Assembly (NCBI GenBank): GCA_943735955.1
Contig: OX030956.1
Location: 9,632,445-9,696,444 of the forward strand
Direction of reading: 5' to 3'
Length of the DNA: 64,000 nucleotides
Origin: Piscicola geometra
Lineage: Eukaryota; Annelida; Clitellata; Hirudinida; Piscicolidae
Shown here: positions 37,940-52,015 of the stretch, piece after piece
How the letters are laid out: each line of letters starts with the position of its first letter
How positions within the stretch are numbered: position 1 is the stretch's first letter
Translations under genes and position numbers: made by a program
The notes under the pieces: model-generated
Database searches by the model: none
Told to the model about the DNA's origin: nothing
Seen by the model: only the letters and a program-made list of their open reading frames with translations

Positions 37940-40654
37940 TAATAATAATAATAAGTAATAATTGTCATTTTTGTATAGCGCCCGGGCACGCAACTGAAGC
38001 GCTTTCACTGCGTCGTAATGCAATAAAGAAATAAAAGTAATTATAATAATAATGTTATGAAAAGGAGAGCAAAGAGTAGCATGGAGTAATTATTAAGAAT
38101 GATAGGCTAAGTTAAAATAATGAGTTTTCAGTTTGGCTTTGAAAGTCGAAAATTGGTTGATGCTTCGAAGTGCAGGTGGAAGGGCATTCCAAGTTGTTGG
38201 AGCTGCGTGACGGAAAGCTCTTTTTGAGATGTTGTTTGTAGTGGATTCTTGGTTGAGGAGAAGAGATGAGGATGAACGCAGTTGTTTGCTTGATGTTTTT
38301 TTAGTTATGAGTTTGCTGAGATATGACGGTTTTGAAGTTTGAAGAATTTTGAATGTGTTGATGGCTATTTTAAAGGATATTCGAAAATCTATAGGAAGCC
38401 AGTGGAGTTTTATAAGATTATCATTTGATGATTGAACAAGGTGATGGCCTGGGTAATCACAGTTGAGTGTGATTCTAGCCGCCTTGTTTAAAACTGACTG
38501 TAGACGATTTCTTTCTTGATTGGTGATATTATATAATAGCGAGTTACAGTAGTCAAGTCTGCTTAGTATTAGACATCGGGAAAGTGAGGCGGAGAGATCA
38601 GTAGTAATGAATGGGCGTATGTGTTTGATTTCTTTGAGATGATAGTGTGATGATTGGATGATAGATGTGATGTGGTTTTTGAAAGTGAGTTTGCTGTCTA
38701 GGGTGACTCCGAGTATTTTGAGAGTGTTATTGATGGGGATTTTATCTGAGTTGATGTTGACAGATGATATTGTGTTTAAACTATTTAATTGATAAGGGGT
38801 GCCTAGTTTTATTATTTCTGATTTAGTGGTGTTAAACTGGAGATAGTTATTGAGAAACCAAGTTTCCATGGTTTGTATGCAAGATGTGAGGTTACTAGTA
38901 GCTTGGTTGGATGTATTAGGTGTGATGAATTGAAGAAGTTGTATATCATCAGCATATTTATGGTAGGTTATATTGAATTGGTTGACTATATTTGAGATAG
39001 GTGAGATGTATGTGGTGAAAAGAAACGGTCCAAGAACAGAGCCTTGAGGAACGCCGTGTTGTATATTGGTTGGTGATGAGATGTGTGTACCTAATTTAAC
39101 TTGATAATGTCTATTTTCTAAATAAGATGACAGCCAGTTTAAAGCTGTTCCATCAACTCCAAATTCTTTATGAAGTCTGTTTATGAGGATGGAATGGCTG
39201 ATGGTGTCGAAGGCTGCTGATAGGTCGAGTGATGCGAGGAGGGTGGTATTTTTTGAGTCGCATCCGTTGAAAATGTGGTCAGTTAGATGGAGTAGGGCTG
39301 TTTCTGTAGAGTGGTAAGGTCTATAGGCTGATTGGTGACTAGGATAGTTTGGATTGGAGGTGATGTGAGGTTGTAGTTGTTTTAATACGGCCCTTTCCAT
39401 AATTTTTGATATGGTGGACAGGTTGGAAATAAGTCGATAATTTGCTGGATTGGTTGTGTCGAGGTTGGCTTTCTTTAATATTGGTGTAATTTGGGCTGCT
39501 TTGAAAGTAGATGGAAAACATCCTTCTTGGAAAGATAAGTTGACGAGCTGTGAGATGGCTTTTGACAATATTGAGCTACATTGTCTTATAACTTGGTGAG
39601 GAAAAGGATCTATGGCGATGTCTTCGTGCATGTAGCATAAATGATTTGTAATATATCTTCAGATGTTGTTGGTTTAAAGTTAGATATGGGGTCAATGATG
39701 TTTTTTCTATGAGTGTGTGTGAACTGTTCGTTTTGAGGTTGTGATAGGAGATTATCAATATTCTTATGAATATTTTCAATTTTGCTGCTGAAAAAGTTGT
39801 TGAAGATGGAAGCCATGTTTGTATTGCTTGAGTTGTTAGATGGATCATTTTTTTGCCGGTGTAATAGTTTAGTTAGATTGTGCCATAGAGTACGTGGGTT
39901 ATTGGATGAATCTATTTCCGTTTTAATTATTTCTATTCTTGATTTGATAATTGCTTCTCTTGTTGATGCTTTAGCTTTATTATATAGTTGTTTATTAGAA
40001 GATGAAGGATCTTTGAAATAAGTTTTCTCAGCTTTCCTTCTGTGTCATTTGGCTCTAATTGCCTCCAGTGAGATTTTGTGGCGATTTTGGTGTGATCGTC
40101 GTATGACTTTTGTTTGTAGTGGCGCATACTTATCTAATAGTTTGAGGATGACCTTATTTATGTGTTCGACGTATTGGTCTGTAGTGCAACTCTTGCAATC
40201 TAATATTGAAGATGATTTGAGGTCAATATTGAAATTGATCCAGTCTATTTTTTTTATCCTACGGTATCTAATTATGGTGCTGATAGGAATTGGCTTTATT
40301 AATGATAGGGTAGATGAAATGAGATGATGATCTGAAAATAGTGTTGGATGTATAGAATGATTAGTGATGATACTAGATGCGTTGATGCAGGTTATGAGTA
40401 GGTCGAGTGTATTGCCGTTTTCGTGAGTTGGTGCGTTTATGTGCTGATATAGGTTATATTCGTCGATGATATTTTGGAGCTTTTCATTAATTAGTGTGGT
40501 AGAGTTAGAAGTATGAGGAGCGTTAAAATCTCCACACAGGATTAAATTAGAATTTAGGGAGGTTAATGAATCGATGAGTTGGGAGAATTGTATGATGAAA
40601 TTAGTGAGTGAGTTATTAGGTGGCCTATAAATAATGACAATGTGTAAAGGAGTA
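37940..40654 (-). mobile_element. CR1/L2-type LINE inserted in X's satellite
   Basis: 5'-truncated, minus strand. Endonuclease C-terminal part 40045-40652 (IIYRPPN, LILCGDFNAPHTSN, LFSDHHLI). After frame changes near 40045 and 39630, the reverse transcriptase follows at 38093-39631: HQSAYRPYHSTETALL, LASLDLSAAFDTISH, HGVPQGSVLGPFLF, YHKYADDIQLL and the C-terminal AAPTTWNALPPALRS. Tail GCGCTTCAGTTGCGTGCCC, then CGCTATACAAAAATG and TTATTATT to about 37940. The 19-bp satellite flanks it on both sides, so it landed inside the array. Confidence 0.9.
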
Positions 40655-41910
40655 AATACAATATAAATTATTAAATACAATATAAATTATTAAATACAAT
40701 ATAAATTATTAAATACAATATAAATTATTAAATACAATATAAATTATTAAATACAATATAAATTATTAAATACAATATAAATTATTAAATACAATATAAA
40801 TTATTAAATACAATATAAATTATTAAATACAATATAAATTATTAAATACAATATAAATTATTAAATACAATATAAATTATTAAATACAATATAAATTATT
40901 AAATACAATATAAATTATTAAATACAATATAAATTATTAAATACAATATAAATTATTAAATACAATATAAATTATTAAATACAATATAAATTATTAAATA
41001 CAATATAAATTATTAAATACAATATAAATTATTAAATACAATATAAATTATTAAATACAATATAAATTATTAAATACAATATAAATTATTAAATACAATA
41101 TAAATTATTAAATACAATATAAATTATTAAATACAATATAAATTATTAAATACAATATAAATTATTAAATACAATATAAATTATTAAATACAATATAAAT
41201 TATTAAATACAATATAAATGATTAAATACAATATAAATGATTAAATACAATATAAATGATTAAATACAATATAAATGATTAAATACAATATAAATTATTA
41301 AATACAATATAAATTATTAAATACAATATAAATTATTAAATACAATATAAATTATTAAATACAATATAAATTATTAAATACAATATAAATTATTAAATAC
41401 AATATAAATTATTAAATACAATATAAATTATTAAATACAATATAAATTATTAAATACAATATAAATTATTAAATACAATATAAATTATTAAATACAATAT
41501 AAATTATTAAATACAATATAAATTATTAAATACAATATAAATTATTAAATACAATATAAATTATTAAATACAATATAAATTATTAAATACAATATAAATT
41601 ATTAAATACAATATAAATTATTAAATACAATATAAATTATTAAATACAATATAAATTATTAAATACAATATAAATTATTAAATACAATATAAATTATTAA
41701 ATACAATATAAATTATTAAATACAATATAAATTATTAAATACAATATAAATTATTAAATACAATATAAATTATTAAATACAATATAAATTATTAAATACA
41801 ATATAAATTATTAAATACAATATAAATTATTAAATACAATATAAATTATTAAATACAATATAAATTATTAAATACAATATAAATTATTAAATACAATATA
41901 AATTATTAAT
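40655..41910. repeat. 19-bp satellite of X, part 2
   Basis: About 66 near-identical units of ATTAAATACAATATAAATT. Four consecutive units at about 41218-41283 share an AAATGATT variant, a sign of local unit amplification. Confidence 0.97.
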
Positions 41911-42199
41911 ACTTTATATCAAGAATTCAAAATAAAAGTTTCAAATATTAAATGTATTATTTGTTCATTAAAATTGAAAAAGTGTTTACAATAAAGTGTG
42001 TTTATTTTTATAGTTATTCAAAGTCAATGTGTTTTCAATTAGTGGTTTGGAGCCATGTGATTGGCACTTGTGTGTGGTGTCTTCATTATTCTTGCCAATA
42101 CCAGTGTAAAGTGATCAGTTCGACCGAATCTTGGAGGGATGCCTGCTGATGCCAGCCAAAAAAACTAACAGATATTCCCATTGACTTATGACTAGAAGA

Positions 42200-42213
42200 A
42201 AGTAGTAGTAGTA

Positions 42214-42303
<90 letters not shown>

Positions 42304-42322
42304 ATAATAATAGTAGTAGTAA

Positions 42323-42400
<78 letters not shown>

Positions 42401-42452
42401 TAGTAGTAGTAGTAGCAGTAGTAGTAGTATTAGTAGTAGTAGTAGAAGTAGT
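42200..42452. repeat. (GTA)n tract upstream of X transposase
   Basis: About 84 units with rare changes, 470 bp before the transposase ATG. Counterpart in Y at 47945-48115. Confidence 0.97.
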
Positions 42453-42924
42453 TCAGAAGATCTGAGCCAAATGACTACAGATTGAGCAGGGTCTTTAGCA
42501 GATGATTTGTGTTATTTTATATACATTTGTATGTAATCTGTAAGTATAAATTACCAAATTACATGAGAAGTTAAATTGAAAAGTTGAAAATTACTTCATT
42601 TTCAAATGAAATTTCGTTACTTTAAGTACAGTACTGTTTCTCTGCTACTATGTATGTTAAATCTGAAAATATAATCCGTTTTCACACATCACCCTCCATA
42701 TCGATAATCAGCTAACTATGATATCCTCCATGTCAATCAAACTACTTAGGCTCCGCCCACTCACTCATATTGAGGAGGTTTTCGAGCTGACCCATATGTC
42801 GCATCCGAATTTTAAGATTTGATGTCCTTTATGATTGGATGGAACATATATATATATATATGGTTAGAAAAATTTAAATCTTTCAAACACTCTTAGTTAT
42901 TTGTTTTAAAAACTTTGATTCAAG

Positions 42925-44794
42925 ATGGAAATTATTACTAGTAATAAAGGTGGTGAAAAATTGTGTTATTTGGGTTACACCTATACGGTGAAATCTATAA
43001 AGCCTCAAAGAGTACAGAGGCAATGTAGCAGGCGATGCGCGCTTTTATGTAAAGCTACGCTTTACACAAATTCTGAAGTGAGTTATTACTAAATTTTTAT
43101 TTATATGATGTTAATTAAATTTTTATCTATTTATATTATTTTTATCTGTTTTAATAGTTTTTAACTCATTATAAAATATTTCAAATAAAAGAAAACAGCT
43201 GTATTAAGCAGCACTGATCACAATCATGAACCCAGCGAAGAAATCATCAAAAGAACCAAATGCTTAAATAAAATGAAAGAAATCGCATCTAGTGCTTCAA
43301 CATCGCAGCCTACCCAAGTATACGCAGAAGGACTAAGGACACTTGACGACAATGCCAAGGCTTTTTTGGGTAAAAAAGAATCAATTACTAGATGTCTAAG
43401 ATATACAAAAAACAAGAAAATGCCTAAAAACCCACAATCAATGGAAGAATGTGTAATTCCTGATTTTTTTTAAACTACTGGCGAACAAGAAATTCAAAAC
43501 TTTTTAATATTTGACAATGGAAACCTAGCAACAAATCGAATAATTATATTTTCTAACAATCATCAGCTTCGAGCTTTGGCTGAAAGTGAAAGGTTCGTAA
43601 CTATTGATAGAGGGAGGTTGCACAAGGGGGAACGATTTTTACATGTAGCCTCATAGTTCAATTGTATAACCAATAACGTAAATAAAGATTTACCCAGCCA
43701 AAATATATATTTTAAAACATTAAAAAAGTTAAATATATAATAACGTTACAATATATTTATAACAGATGGTTTATGGATGGAACATTTAAATCCGTTCCCA
43801 GACTTTTCCAGCAAGTTTATGTGATAAGGGCGCTTACAGAAAACGTCTTTATAACTTGTGCCTACATTCTGATGTCACAAAGAAGACAATCAGAATACGA
43901 AATAGTCTTTAATGCATTGAAAGAAAAATTTTTAGAAAATAATTATCCTATAAATGTAAGATATGTTATGGCTGACTTTGAAATAGCCCCAAGACTGGCC
44001 ATAAGTGATGTCTTCGGCGAACATGTTTCAATCCACGGATGTTTTTACCACTTAACACAAAGCACTTGGAGAAAAGTAAGAAGTTTATTTTCTTAAATAA
44101 TTTTAAGTTCTATATAGGTTTCAGTGATTTATTGATTGAATAAATAACAAAATAGCATTTTAAAAACAATTTTGCTACATACTATTTTTAGATTCAGGAA
44201 CTGGGATTAACAAGGGCATACAAAAGTGTTGAGGCAGTTAGACATTTTGCAGGCATGTTAGATGGTCTTGCATTTCTGAGACTAAGAGACATATCAGAAG
44301 GACTGGAATACCTTCAAAATAACATACCGGAAAATATTCCTAGATTAGATGATCTATTCCTTTATTTTGACACTTACTATGGTAGAGGGCCATTTGTAAG
44401 TGATGCCGGAGCAAACCATACGATTATTTTAAGACGTCGTCCACCACTTTACCCACCTGCCTTGTGGAATGTTCATCATCAAACAATAAACGATACTGCC
44501 AGAACAAACTATGCATGTGAGGGATGGAATAACAGTTTTTATAATTTGATAGGCCATCAGAATCCCTCACTGTGGACGTTAATAAAAGCCTTTCAAAATG
44601 ATGGAGCTATTAACAAGGCAAAATTGGAACAAATAGAAAGAGGGAATCCACCGGCAAGAAGAATAAAATTAAATACTGTTCAGTCGCAGCAAAGACTGAA
44701 AAGTATTTGTGAAAATTTAAGGGATGGAACAAAAACCGTGATTGAAGCATTGAGGGCTGTGGGGCATTGTGTTATTATTGCAAGAACACAGTAA
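42925..44794 (+). pseudogene. X transposase: FLYWCH finger + MULE transposase, one nonsense codon
   Basis: DDE-type transposase expected to cut and paste the element by binding its TIRs. Exons 42925-43077, 43192-43616, 43766-44075 and 44192-44794, all junctions in phase, 496 codons. A FLYWCH finger (residues about 1-75: QCSRRCALLCKATL and STDHNHEPS) precedes the MULE domain (MDGTFKSVPR; MADFEIAP; HGCFYHLTQSTWRK; CEGWNNSF). Exon 2 has TAA at 43471-43473 where Y has AAA, an A-to-T nonsense change. The tryptophan in Y's QWQC is arginine here. The donor of exon 2 (AGGGAG|GTTGCAC) lies in the end of an E1 transposon. X and Y are otherwise nearly identical, so X inserted recently. Confidence 0.88.
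43609..43700 (+). mobile_element. E1 terminal fragment inside the X transposase (exon 2 end / intron 2)
   Basis: TAGAGGGAGGTTGCACAAG followed by about 75 bp matching the E1 end (CATGTAGCCTCATAGTTCAA, ATAACCAATAACGTAAA). It supplies the last 8 coding bases and the GT donor of exon 2. The equivalent fragment is in Y at about 46690-46782. Confidence 0.8.
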
Positions 44795-44873
44795 AAGGTA
44801 TGTACTTTATTAAATTTGTTGTCAGTTATTTTAATTTTCATATTATTGAAATTCCAATTAACTTTTGTATAAG

Positions 44874-45304
<431 letters not shown>

Positions 45305-46035
45305 TTTATACTACAAACTTACATAATCAACAGAAACCTATGATCAATCTATGACAAAACAACATCATCTTCATCATCGCTATAAACGATGATTTACATA
45401 GAAATGACAGTGTGCATCGTTATCTTCATCATCTTCATCACGTGGTCATGCACTCGCCACCCTATCAGCGACACATTTTTGTTTTAATTGTTTTTCAACC
45501 GTTTGAAACGTCTGTTATTTGTTCCTATCTTTCTAAATCAATAAAAATTAGAAAGCATTGTCTTGATATTTATATTGTTTAAAAAACCTTAGAAAAATAT
45601 ATTCTAATCAAGTATTCAAATAAAAAATGAGTTGAATTTACATACTAATTCTTAGTCATCAAGACAACGAATACGAAAAGGTATATAAGGTTGATGACTA
45701 TAACAATCAATCAATAAAATTTATATTGTGTTAAATAATTCGTATTGTATTTAATAATTTATTAAATTTGAACATTTAAAGTTCGTTTCAATTATGTAAT
45801 TAAAAAAATATAGCCCGTTTTATTTATTTAAAATTGTGATAAGAATCTATAAAAAAAAATCCGTTTTTTATATAAAAAGTCCATTTTATTAATTTAAAAT
45901 TGTGAAACAAATCTAAAAAAAAATATCCGTTTTTTTATAAAAAAAGTCCGTTTTATTCATTTAAAATTGTGAAACGAATCCATAAAAAATCCGTTTTTTC
46001 TATAAAAAGTCCGTTTTATTTATACTAAAATATTA

Positions 46036-46154
46036 ACAAAGAGACTTTTTCTCCGAGAGACTTTTTCTCCAGGAGGTTTTTTCTCCGGGAGGCTTTTTGT
46101 TGAAGGTATTTTATCCGAAGGCTTTTTCTCCGAGAGGCTTTTTGTCCGTTCCCC
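46036..46154 (-). repeat. Tandem-unit terminal inverted repeat of X (right)
   Basis: Reverse complement of the 37392-37512 array, with the inner AAGTCCGTTTTA repeats at 45835-46020. Confidence 0.9.
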
Positions 46155-47951
46155 TAACTGCCTCAACATTTTTGTATGCCCTTGTTAATCCCAGTTCCTG
46201 AATCTAAAAATAGTATGTAGCAAAATTGTTTTTAAAATGCTATTTTGTTATTTATTCAATCAATCACTGAAACCTATATTGAACTTTAAATTATTTCAGA
46301 AAATAAAAATTCTTACTTTTCTCCAAGTGCTTTGTGTTAAGTGGTAAAAACATCCATGGATTGAAACATGTTCGCCGAAGACATCACTTATGGCCCGTCT
46401 TGGGGCTATTTCAAAGTCAGCTATAACATATCTTACATTTATAGGATAATTATTTTCCAAAAGTTTTTCTTTCAATGCATTAAAGACTATTTCGTATTCT
46501 GATTGTCTTCTTTGTGACATCAGAATGTAGGCACAAGTTATAAAAACGTTTTCTGTAAGCGCCCTTATCACATAAACTTGCTGGAAAAGTCTGGGAACGG
46601 ATTTAAATGTTCCATCCATAAACCATCTGTTATAAATATATTGTAACGTTATTATATATTTAATTTTTTTAATGTTTAAAAATATATATATTGGCTGGGT
46701 AAATCTTTATTTACGTTATTGGTTATACAATTGAACTATGAGGCTACATGTAAAATCGTTCCACCTTGTGCAACCTCCCTCTATCAATAGTTACGAACCT
46801 TTCACTTTGAGCCAAAACTCGAAGCTGATGATTGTTAGAAAATATAATTATTCGATTTGTTGCTTGGTTTCCATTATCAAATATTAAAAAGTTTTGAATT
46901 TCTTGTTCGCCAGTAGTTTTAAAAAAATCAGGAATTACACATTCTTCCATTGATTGTGGGTTTTTAGGCATTTTCTTGTTTTTTGTATATCTTAGACATC
47001 TAGTAATTGATTCTTTTTTACCCAAAAAAGCCTTGGCATTGTCGTCAAGTGTCCTTAGTTCTTCTGCGTATACTTGGGTAGGCTGCGATGTTGAGGCACT
47101 AGATGCGATATCGTTCATTTTATTTAAGCATTTGGTTCTTATGATGATTTCTTCGCTGGGTTCATGATTGTGATCAGTGGTGCTTAATACAGCTGTTTTC
47201 TTTTATTTGAAATATTTTATAATGAGTTAAAAACTATTAGAACAGATAAAAACAATATAAATACATAAAAATTTAATTAACATCATATAAATAAAAACTT
47301 AGTAATAACTCACTTCAGAATTTGTGTAAAGCGTAGCTATACATGAAAGCGCGCATCGCCTGCTACATTGCCACTGTACTCTTTGAGGCTTTATAGATTT
47401 CACCGTATAGGTGTAACCCAAATAACACAATTTTTCACCACCTTTATTAGTAGTAATAATTTCCATCTTGAATCAAAGTTTTTAAAACTAATAACTAAGC
47501 ATGTTTGAAAGATCTAAATTTTTCTAACCATATATATATATATATATATATGTTCCATCCAATCATAAAGGACATCAAATCTTAAAATTCGGATGCGACA
47601 TATGGGTCAGCTCGAAAACCTCCTCAATATTAGTGAGTGGGCGGAGCCTAAGTAGTTTGATTGACATGGAGGATATCATAGTTAGCTGATTATCGATATG
47701 GAGGGTGATGTGTGAAAACGGATTATATTTTCAGATTTAACATACATAGTAGCAGAGAAACAGTACTGTAATTAAAGTAACGAAATTTCATTTGAAAATG
47801 AAGTAATTTTTAACTTTTAAATTTAACTTCTCATGTAATTTGGTAATTTATACTTACAGATTACTTACAAATGTATATAAAAGAACACAAATCATCTGCT
47901 AAAGACCCTGCTCAATCTGTAGTAATTTGGCTCAGATCTTCTGAACTACTT

Positions 47952-48097
<146 letters not shown>

Positions 48098-48408
48098 GCT
48101 ACTACTACTACTTTCTTCTAGTCATAAGTCAATGGGAATATCTGTTAGTTTTCTTGGCTGGCATCAGCAGGCATCCCTCCAAGATTCGGTCGAACTGATC
48201 ACTTTACACTGGTATTGGCAAGAATAATGAGGACACCACACACAAGTGCCAATCAATCACATGGCTCCAATCCGCTAATTGAAAACACGTTGACTTTGAA
48301 TAACTATAAAATTAAACACACTTTATTGTAAACACTTTTTCAATTTTAATGAACAAACAATACATTTAATATTGAAACTTTTATTATGAATTTTTGATAT
48401 AAAGTAAT

Positions 48409-49460
48409 AATAATTTATATTGTATTTAATAATCTATATTGTATTTAATAATCTATATTGTATTTAATAATTTATATTGTATTTAATCATTTATATTGTA
48501 TTTAATAATTTATATTGTATTTAATAATTTATATTGTATTTAATAATTTATATTGTATTTAATAATTTATATTGTATTTAATAATTTATATTGTATTTAA
48601 TAATTTATATTGTATTTAATAATTTATATTGTATTTAATAATTTATATTGTATTTAATAATTTATATTGTATTTAATAATTTATATTGTATTTAATAATT
48701 TATATTGTATTTAATAATTTATATTGTATTTAATAATTTATATTGTATTTAATAATTTATATTGTATTTAATAATTTATATTGTATTTAATAATTTATAT
48801 TGTATTTAATAATTTATATTGTATTTAATAATTTATATTGTATTTAATAATTTATATTGTATTTAATAATTTATATTGTATTTAATAATTTATATTGTAT
48901 TTAATAATTTATATTGTATTTAATAATTTATATTGTATTTAATAATTTATATTGTATTTAATAATTTATATTGTATTTAATAATTTATATTGTATTTAAT
49001 AATTTATATTGTATTTAATAATTTATATTGTATTTAATAATTTATATTGTATTTAATAATTTATATTGTATTTAATAATTTATATTGTATTTAATAATTT
49101 ATATTGTATTTAATAATTTATATTGTATTTAATAATTTATATTGTATTTAATAATTTATATTGTATTTAATAATTTATATTGTATTTAATAATTTATATT
49201 GTATTTAATAATTTATATTGTATTTAATAATTTATATTGTATTTAATAATTTATATTGTATTTAATAATTTATATTGTATTTAATAATTTATATTGTCTT
49301 TAATAATTTATATTGTCTTTAATAATTTATATTGTATTTAATAATTTATATTGTATTGAATAATTTATATTGTATTTAATAATTTATATTGTATTTAATA
49401 ATTTATATTGTATTTAATAATTTATATTGTATTTAATAATTTATATTGTATTTAATAATT
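48409..49460. repeat. 19-bp satellite of Y
   Basis: About 55 units of TTTATATTGTATTTAATAA, the reverse complement of the X satellite unit, in the same relative position within the element. Confidence 0.97.
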
Positions 49461-50224
49461 TGTATTTTATTTGATCAATTTAAGTTCATTTTAATTATGT
49501 AATTTAAAAAAATTTATTCCGTTTTATTTATTTAAAATTGTGAAACAAATCTATAAAAATTCCGTTTTTTATATAAAAAGTCCGTTTTATTTATTTAAAA
49601 TTGTGAAACGAATTTATTTAAAAAATCCGTTTTTCATATAAAAATTCCGTTTTATTTATACTAAAATATTAACAAGGAGACTTTTTCTCCGAGAGACTTT
49701 TTCTCCAGGAGGTTTTTTCTCCGAGAGGCTTTTTGTAGAAGGTATTTTATCCGAAGGCTTTTTCTCCGAGAGGCTTTTTATCCTACATTCGATTTTCGAC
49801 AAGGTTGGAACAAAACTAATTCAAAGTTCACCTTAACCTTTCTCACAATTAGCATGAGATGTGAGATACGGGTAAGAATTGCCTAAAAACTGGGAAATGT
49901 GCAAAAATGTATAAATTCAGTAGATGTGAAATATGCGCAGGATGGACAATTCAAGTCAACTGATGGCGAAGAAAAGACTCTTTTCAAAAGAAATAGGAAA
50001 GGGAAAAAAGCACCGTTTTTATATGTTTTTTCCTCACTTCCTAATCAATTCCTAATCAACTGCATGATCTGCCCCATGTTAAAATTACCAATGTATGCTT
50101 CGCTTTTACTTGCTAAAAAGTTCATTTTACTCTAAAAAGAATCATTCCTCAAGGTTCATTTTGTCCAAAGGCTGTCATAAAATACAACCCTAAAATGAAT
50201 TGGTTGAAAAGAGTGCCTTGTATT

Positions 50225-50680
50225 TAGTAATTTATTTTGTGTTAACTAATTTATTTGTTAAATAAAATTTTATTTTATATTTAAAATTTTATTTTATATT
50301 TAAAATTTTATTTTATATTTAAAATTTTATTTTATATTTAAAATGTTATTTTATATTTAAAATTTTAATTTATATTAAAAATTTTATTTCATATTTAAAA
50401 TTTTATTTTATATTTAAAATTTATTTTATATTTAAATTTTTATTTTATATTTACATTTTTATTTTATATTCAAAATTTTATTTTATATTTAAAATTTTAT
50501 TTTATATTTAAAATTTTATTTTATATTTAAAATTTTATTTTATATTTTAACTTTTATTTTATATTTAAAATTTTATTTTATATCTAAAATTTTATTTTAT
50601 ATTTAAAATTTTATTTTATATTTAAAATTTTATTTCATATTTAAAATTTTGTTTTATATTAAAATTTTTATTTTAAAAAT
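50225..50680. repeat. 19-bp AT-rich minisatellite of Z (right)
   Basis: Tandem ATTTTATTTTATATTTAAA units, next to the right tandem terminal repeat of Z. Confidence 0.93.
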
Positions 50681-50836
50681 AAGTCCGTTTTTAACTATTT
50701 TAAGGGGTGAATCGGTTGAGGGGTGAATCGGTTATGGGGTGAATCGGTTAAGGGGTGAATCGGTTATGGGGGGAATCGGTTAAGGGGTGAATCGGTTATG
50801 GGGTGAATCGACTGCAATTCGAATCGACTGCATCCC

Positions 50837-52015
50837 GTATAAAACAGTATTAATGAAGAAAAATTTTATCAGAATTATTAAAAGTTATTAATTTATTAAA
50901 ACAATCCATATTTGAAAGAAAAAAAATGAATGCATAAATGATTAAAAAAATGCAATTGTCACAAATCCTTTTGAGCCAGTTACTCAAGCAAACAAGTTTT
51001 TCTACATTAGTTGATCTAAAAAGGCTCTTTTCTTGCAAACTATGAGTTTTGACAAGCTGAATAGACGTTTACATGGAACTGTACTTGCAGGAGATGACAA
51101 GTACTTTCTTGCCGGTTTCGCAAGAGGCAGATTTGCCTCTTCGTGTTGTTGCCACCAAACAAGAAGACAACTCTCAAAGCCTACTTTAGATTCTGTTCTA
51201 TAACGTTGAATTATTGACTTTGTCATCATTTAGGTATCTACAAAATATTAAGCCAAATATGTTCGAAATCGCTTGTTTGGTGAAGGCTGTATAGTTTTAG
51301 AAGTTTTCTTGTCTTCTATTATTTTCTCAAACTCTTTCCACGTTGCTTCACTTTCATCTTTTTGAAGACATTTTAAGTTTTAAATCGAGGTCTAATTATA
51401 TGGCAATTCTTAACGATTGGACATTTTGATTACTTTCTCTCTACTCCAGTTCGAGAAGACATATTTATTTTGAAACAAATAACATAAGCTGGATCATCTT
51501 TTGAAGCGCATATTTCTTGTGTAAAGTGACAAATTGCAAGTAACACTATTGAACATGTTACGTAATTTTCACCGCCTAAAATTTCTAGAAAGAATGAAAA
51601 GTTTTTTGATGAAATGCACTTTCTCCCATTCGTTTTGTTTTAAATTAAAAACACAGCAAAGAAGTTTAATTTTGATAAATTTAAATGCATTATAATTTTT
51701 TAAATGCGTAATTTTTTTTTTATTCGTTGAAATATTTAACGGCATTAAAATGTTTAACGGGCGTTAATTGATTAATAATAATAAATAATGCGCATTTATA
51801 ATGCACCAAGGCACGCAACTGAGGCGCCACTCACACGACATAACTCGTGAAACACCGCATCATATACACTAGGTATATGATAGCTCACAGTTGGCTGAAC
51901 AGGGATTCGAACTGGCGATCTTTAAGTTACAGAACCAACGACTTACCATCTAAGCCAACCCGCTCGCCAATTAAGGCGGTAATCGAAAGTTAATTTAGAT
52001 TAAAGCGCAGCTCTA
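50837..52015 (-). mobile_element. hAT-3 element with C-terminal transposase remnant
   Basis: Left end at 52015 (TAGAGCTGCGCTTTAATC on the minus strand). The minus-strand frame 51002-51229 reads WWQQHEEANLPLAKPARKYL, then SSPASTVPCKRLFSLSKLI, the hAT dimerisation domain (P-A-S-T-V-x-x-x-R-L-F-S). Earlier debris includes KDESEATWKEFEKIIEDKK near 51340. A SINE interrupts it. The 3' end is lost at or near Z. Confidence 0.78.
51773..51969 (-). mobile_element. tRNA-derived SINE
   Basis: Minus strand: GCGAGCGGGTTGGCTTAGAT with A box TGGCTTAGATGG, then B box AGTTCGAATCC about 40 bp later. A unique region follows, then the tail GCGCCTCAGTTGCGTGCC and TTATTATTATTA. The tail resembles the 3' end of the LINE at 37940-40654. 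It lies inside hAT-3 sequence (compare the uninterrupted copy at 20862). Confidence 0.8.

Noticed and set aside
51890..51969. A tRNA gene on the minus strand (A and B boxes present)
   Set aside because: It does not fold as a clean cloverleaf and is followed by a SINE body and LINE-like tail, and it interrupts a hAT element. A SINE head explains it.
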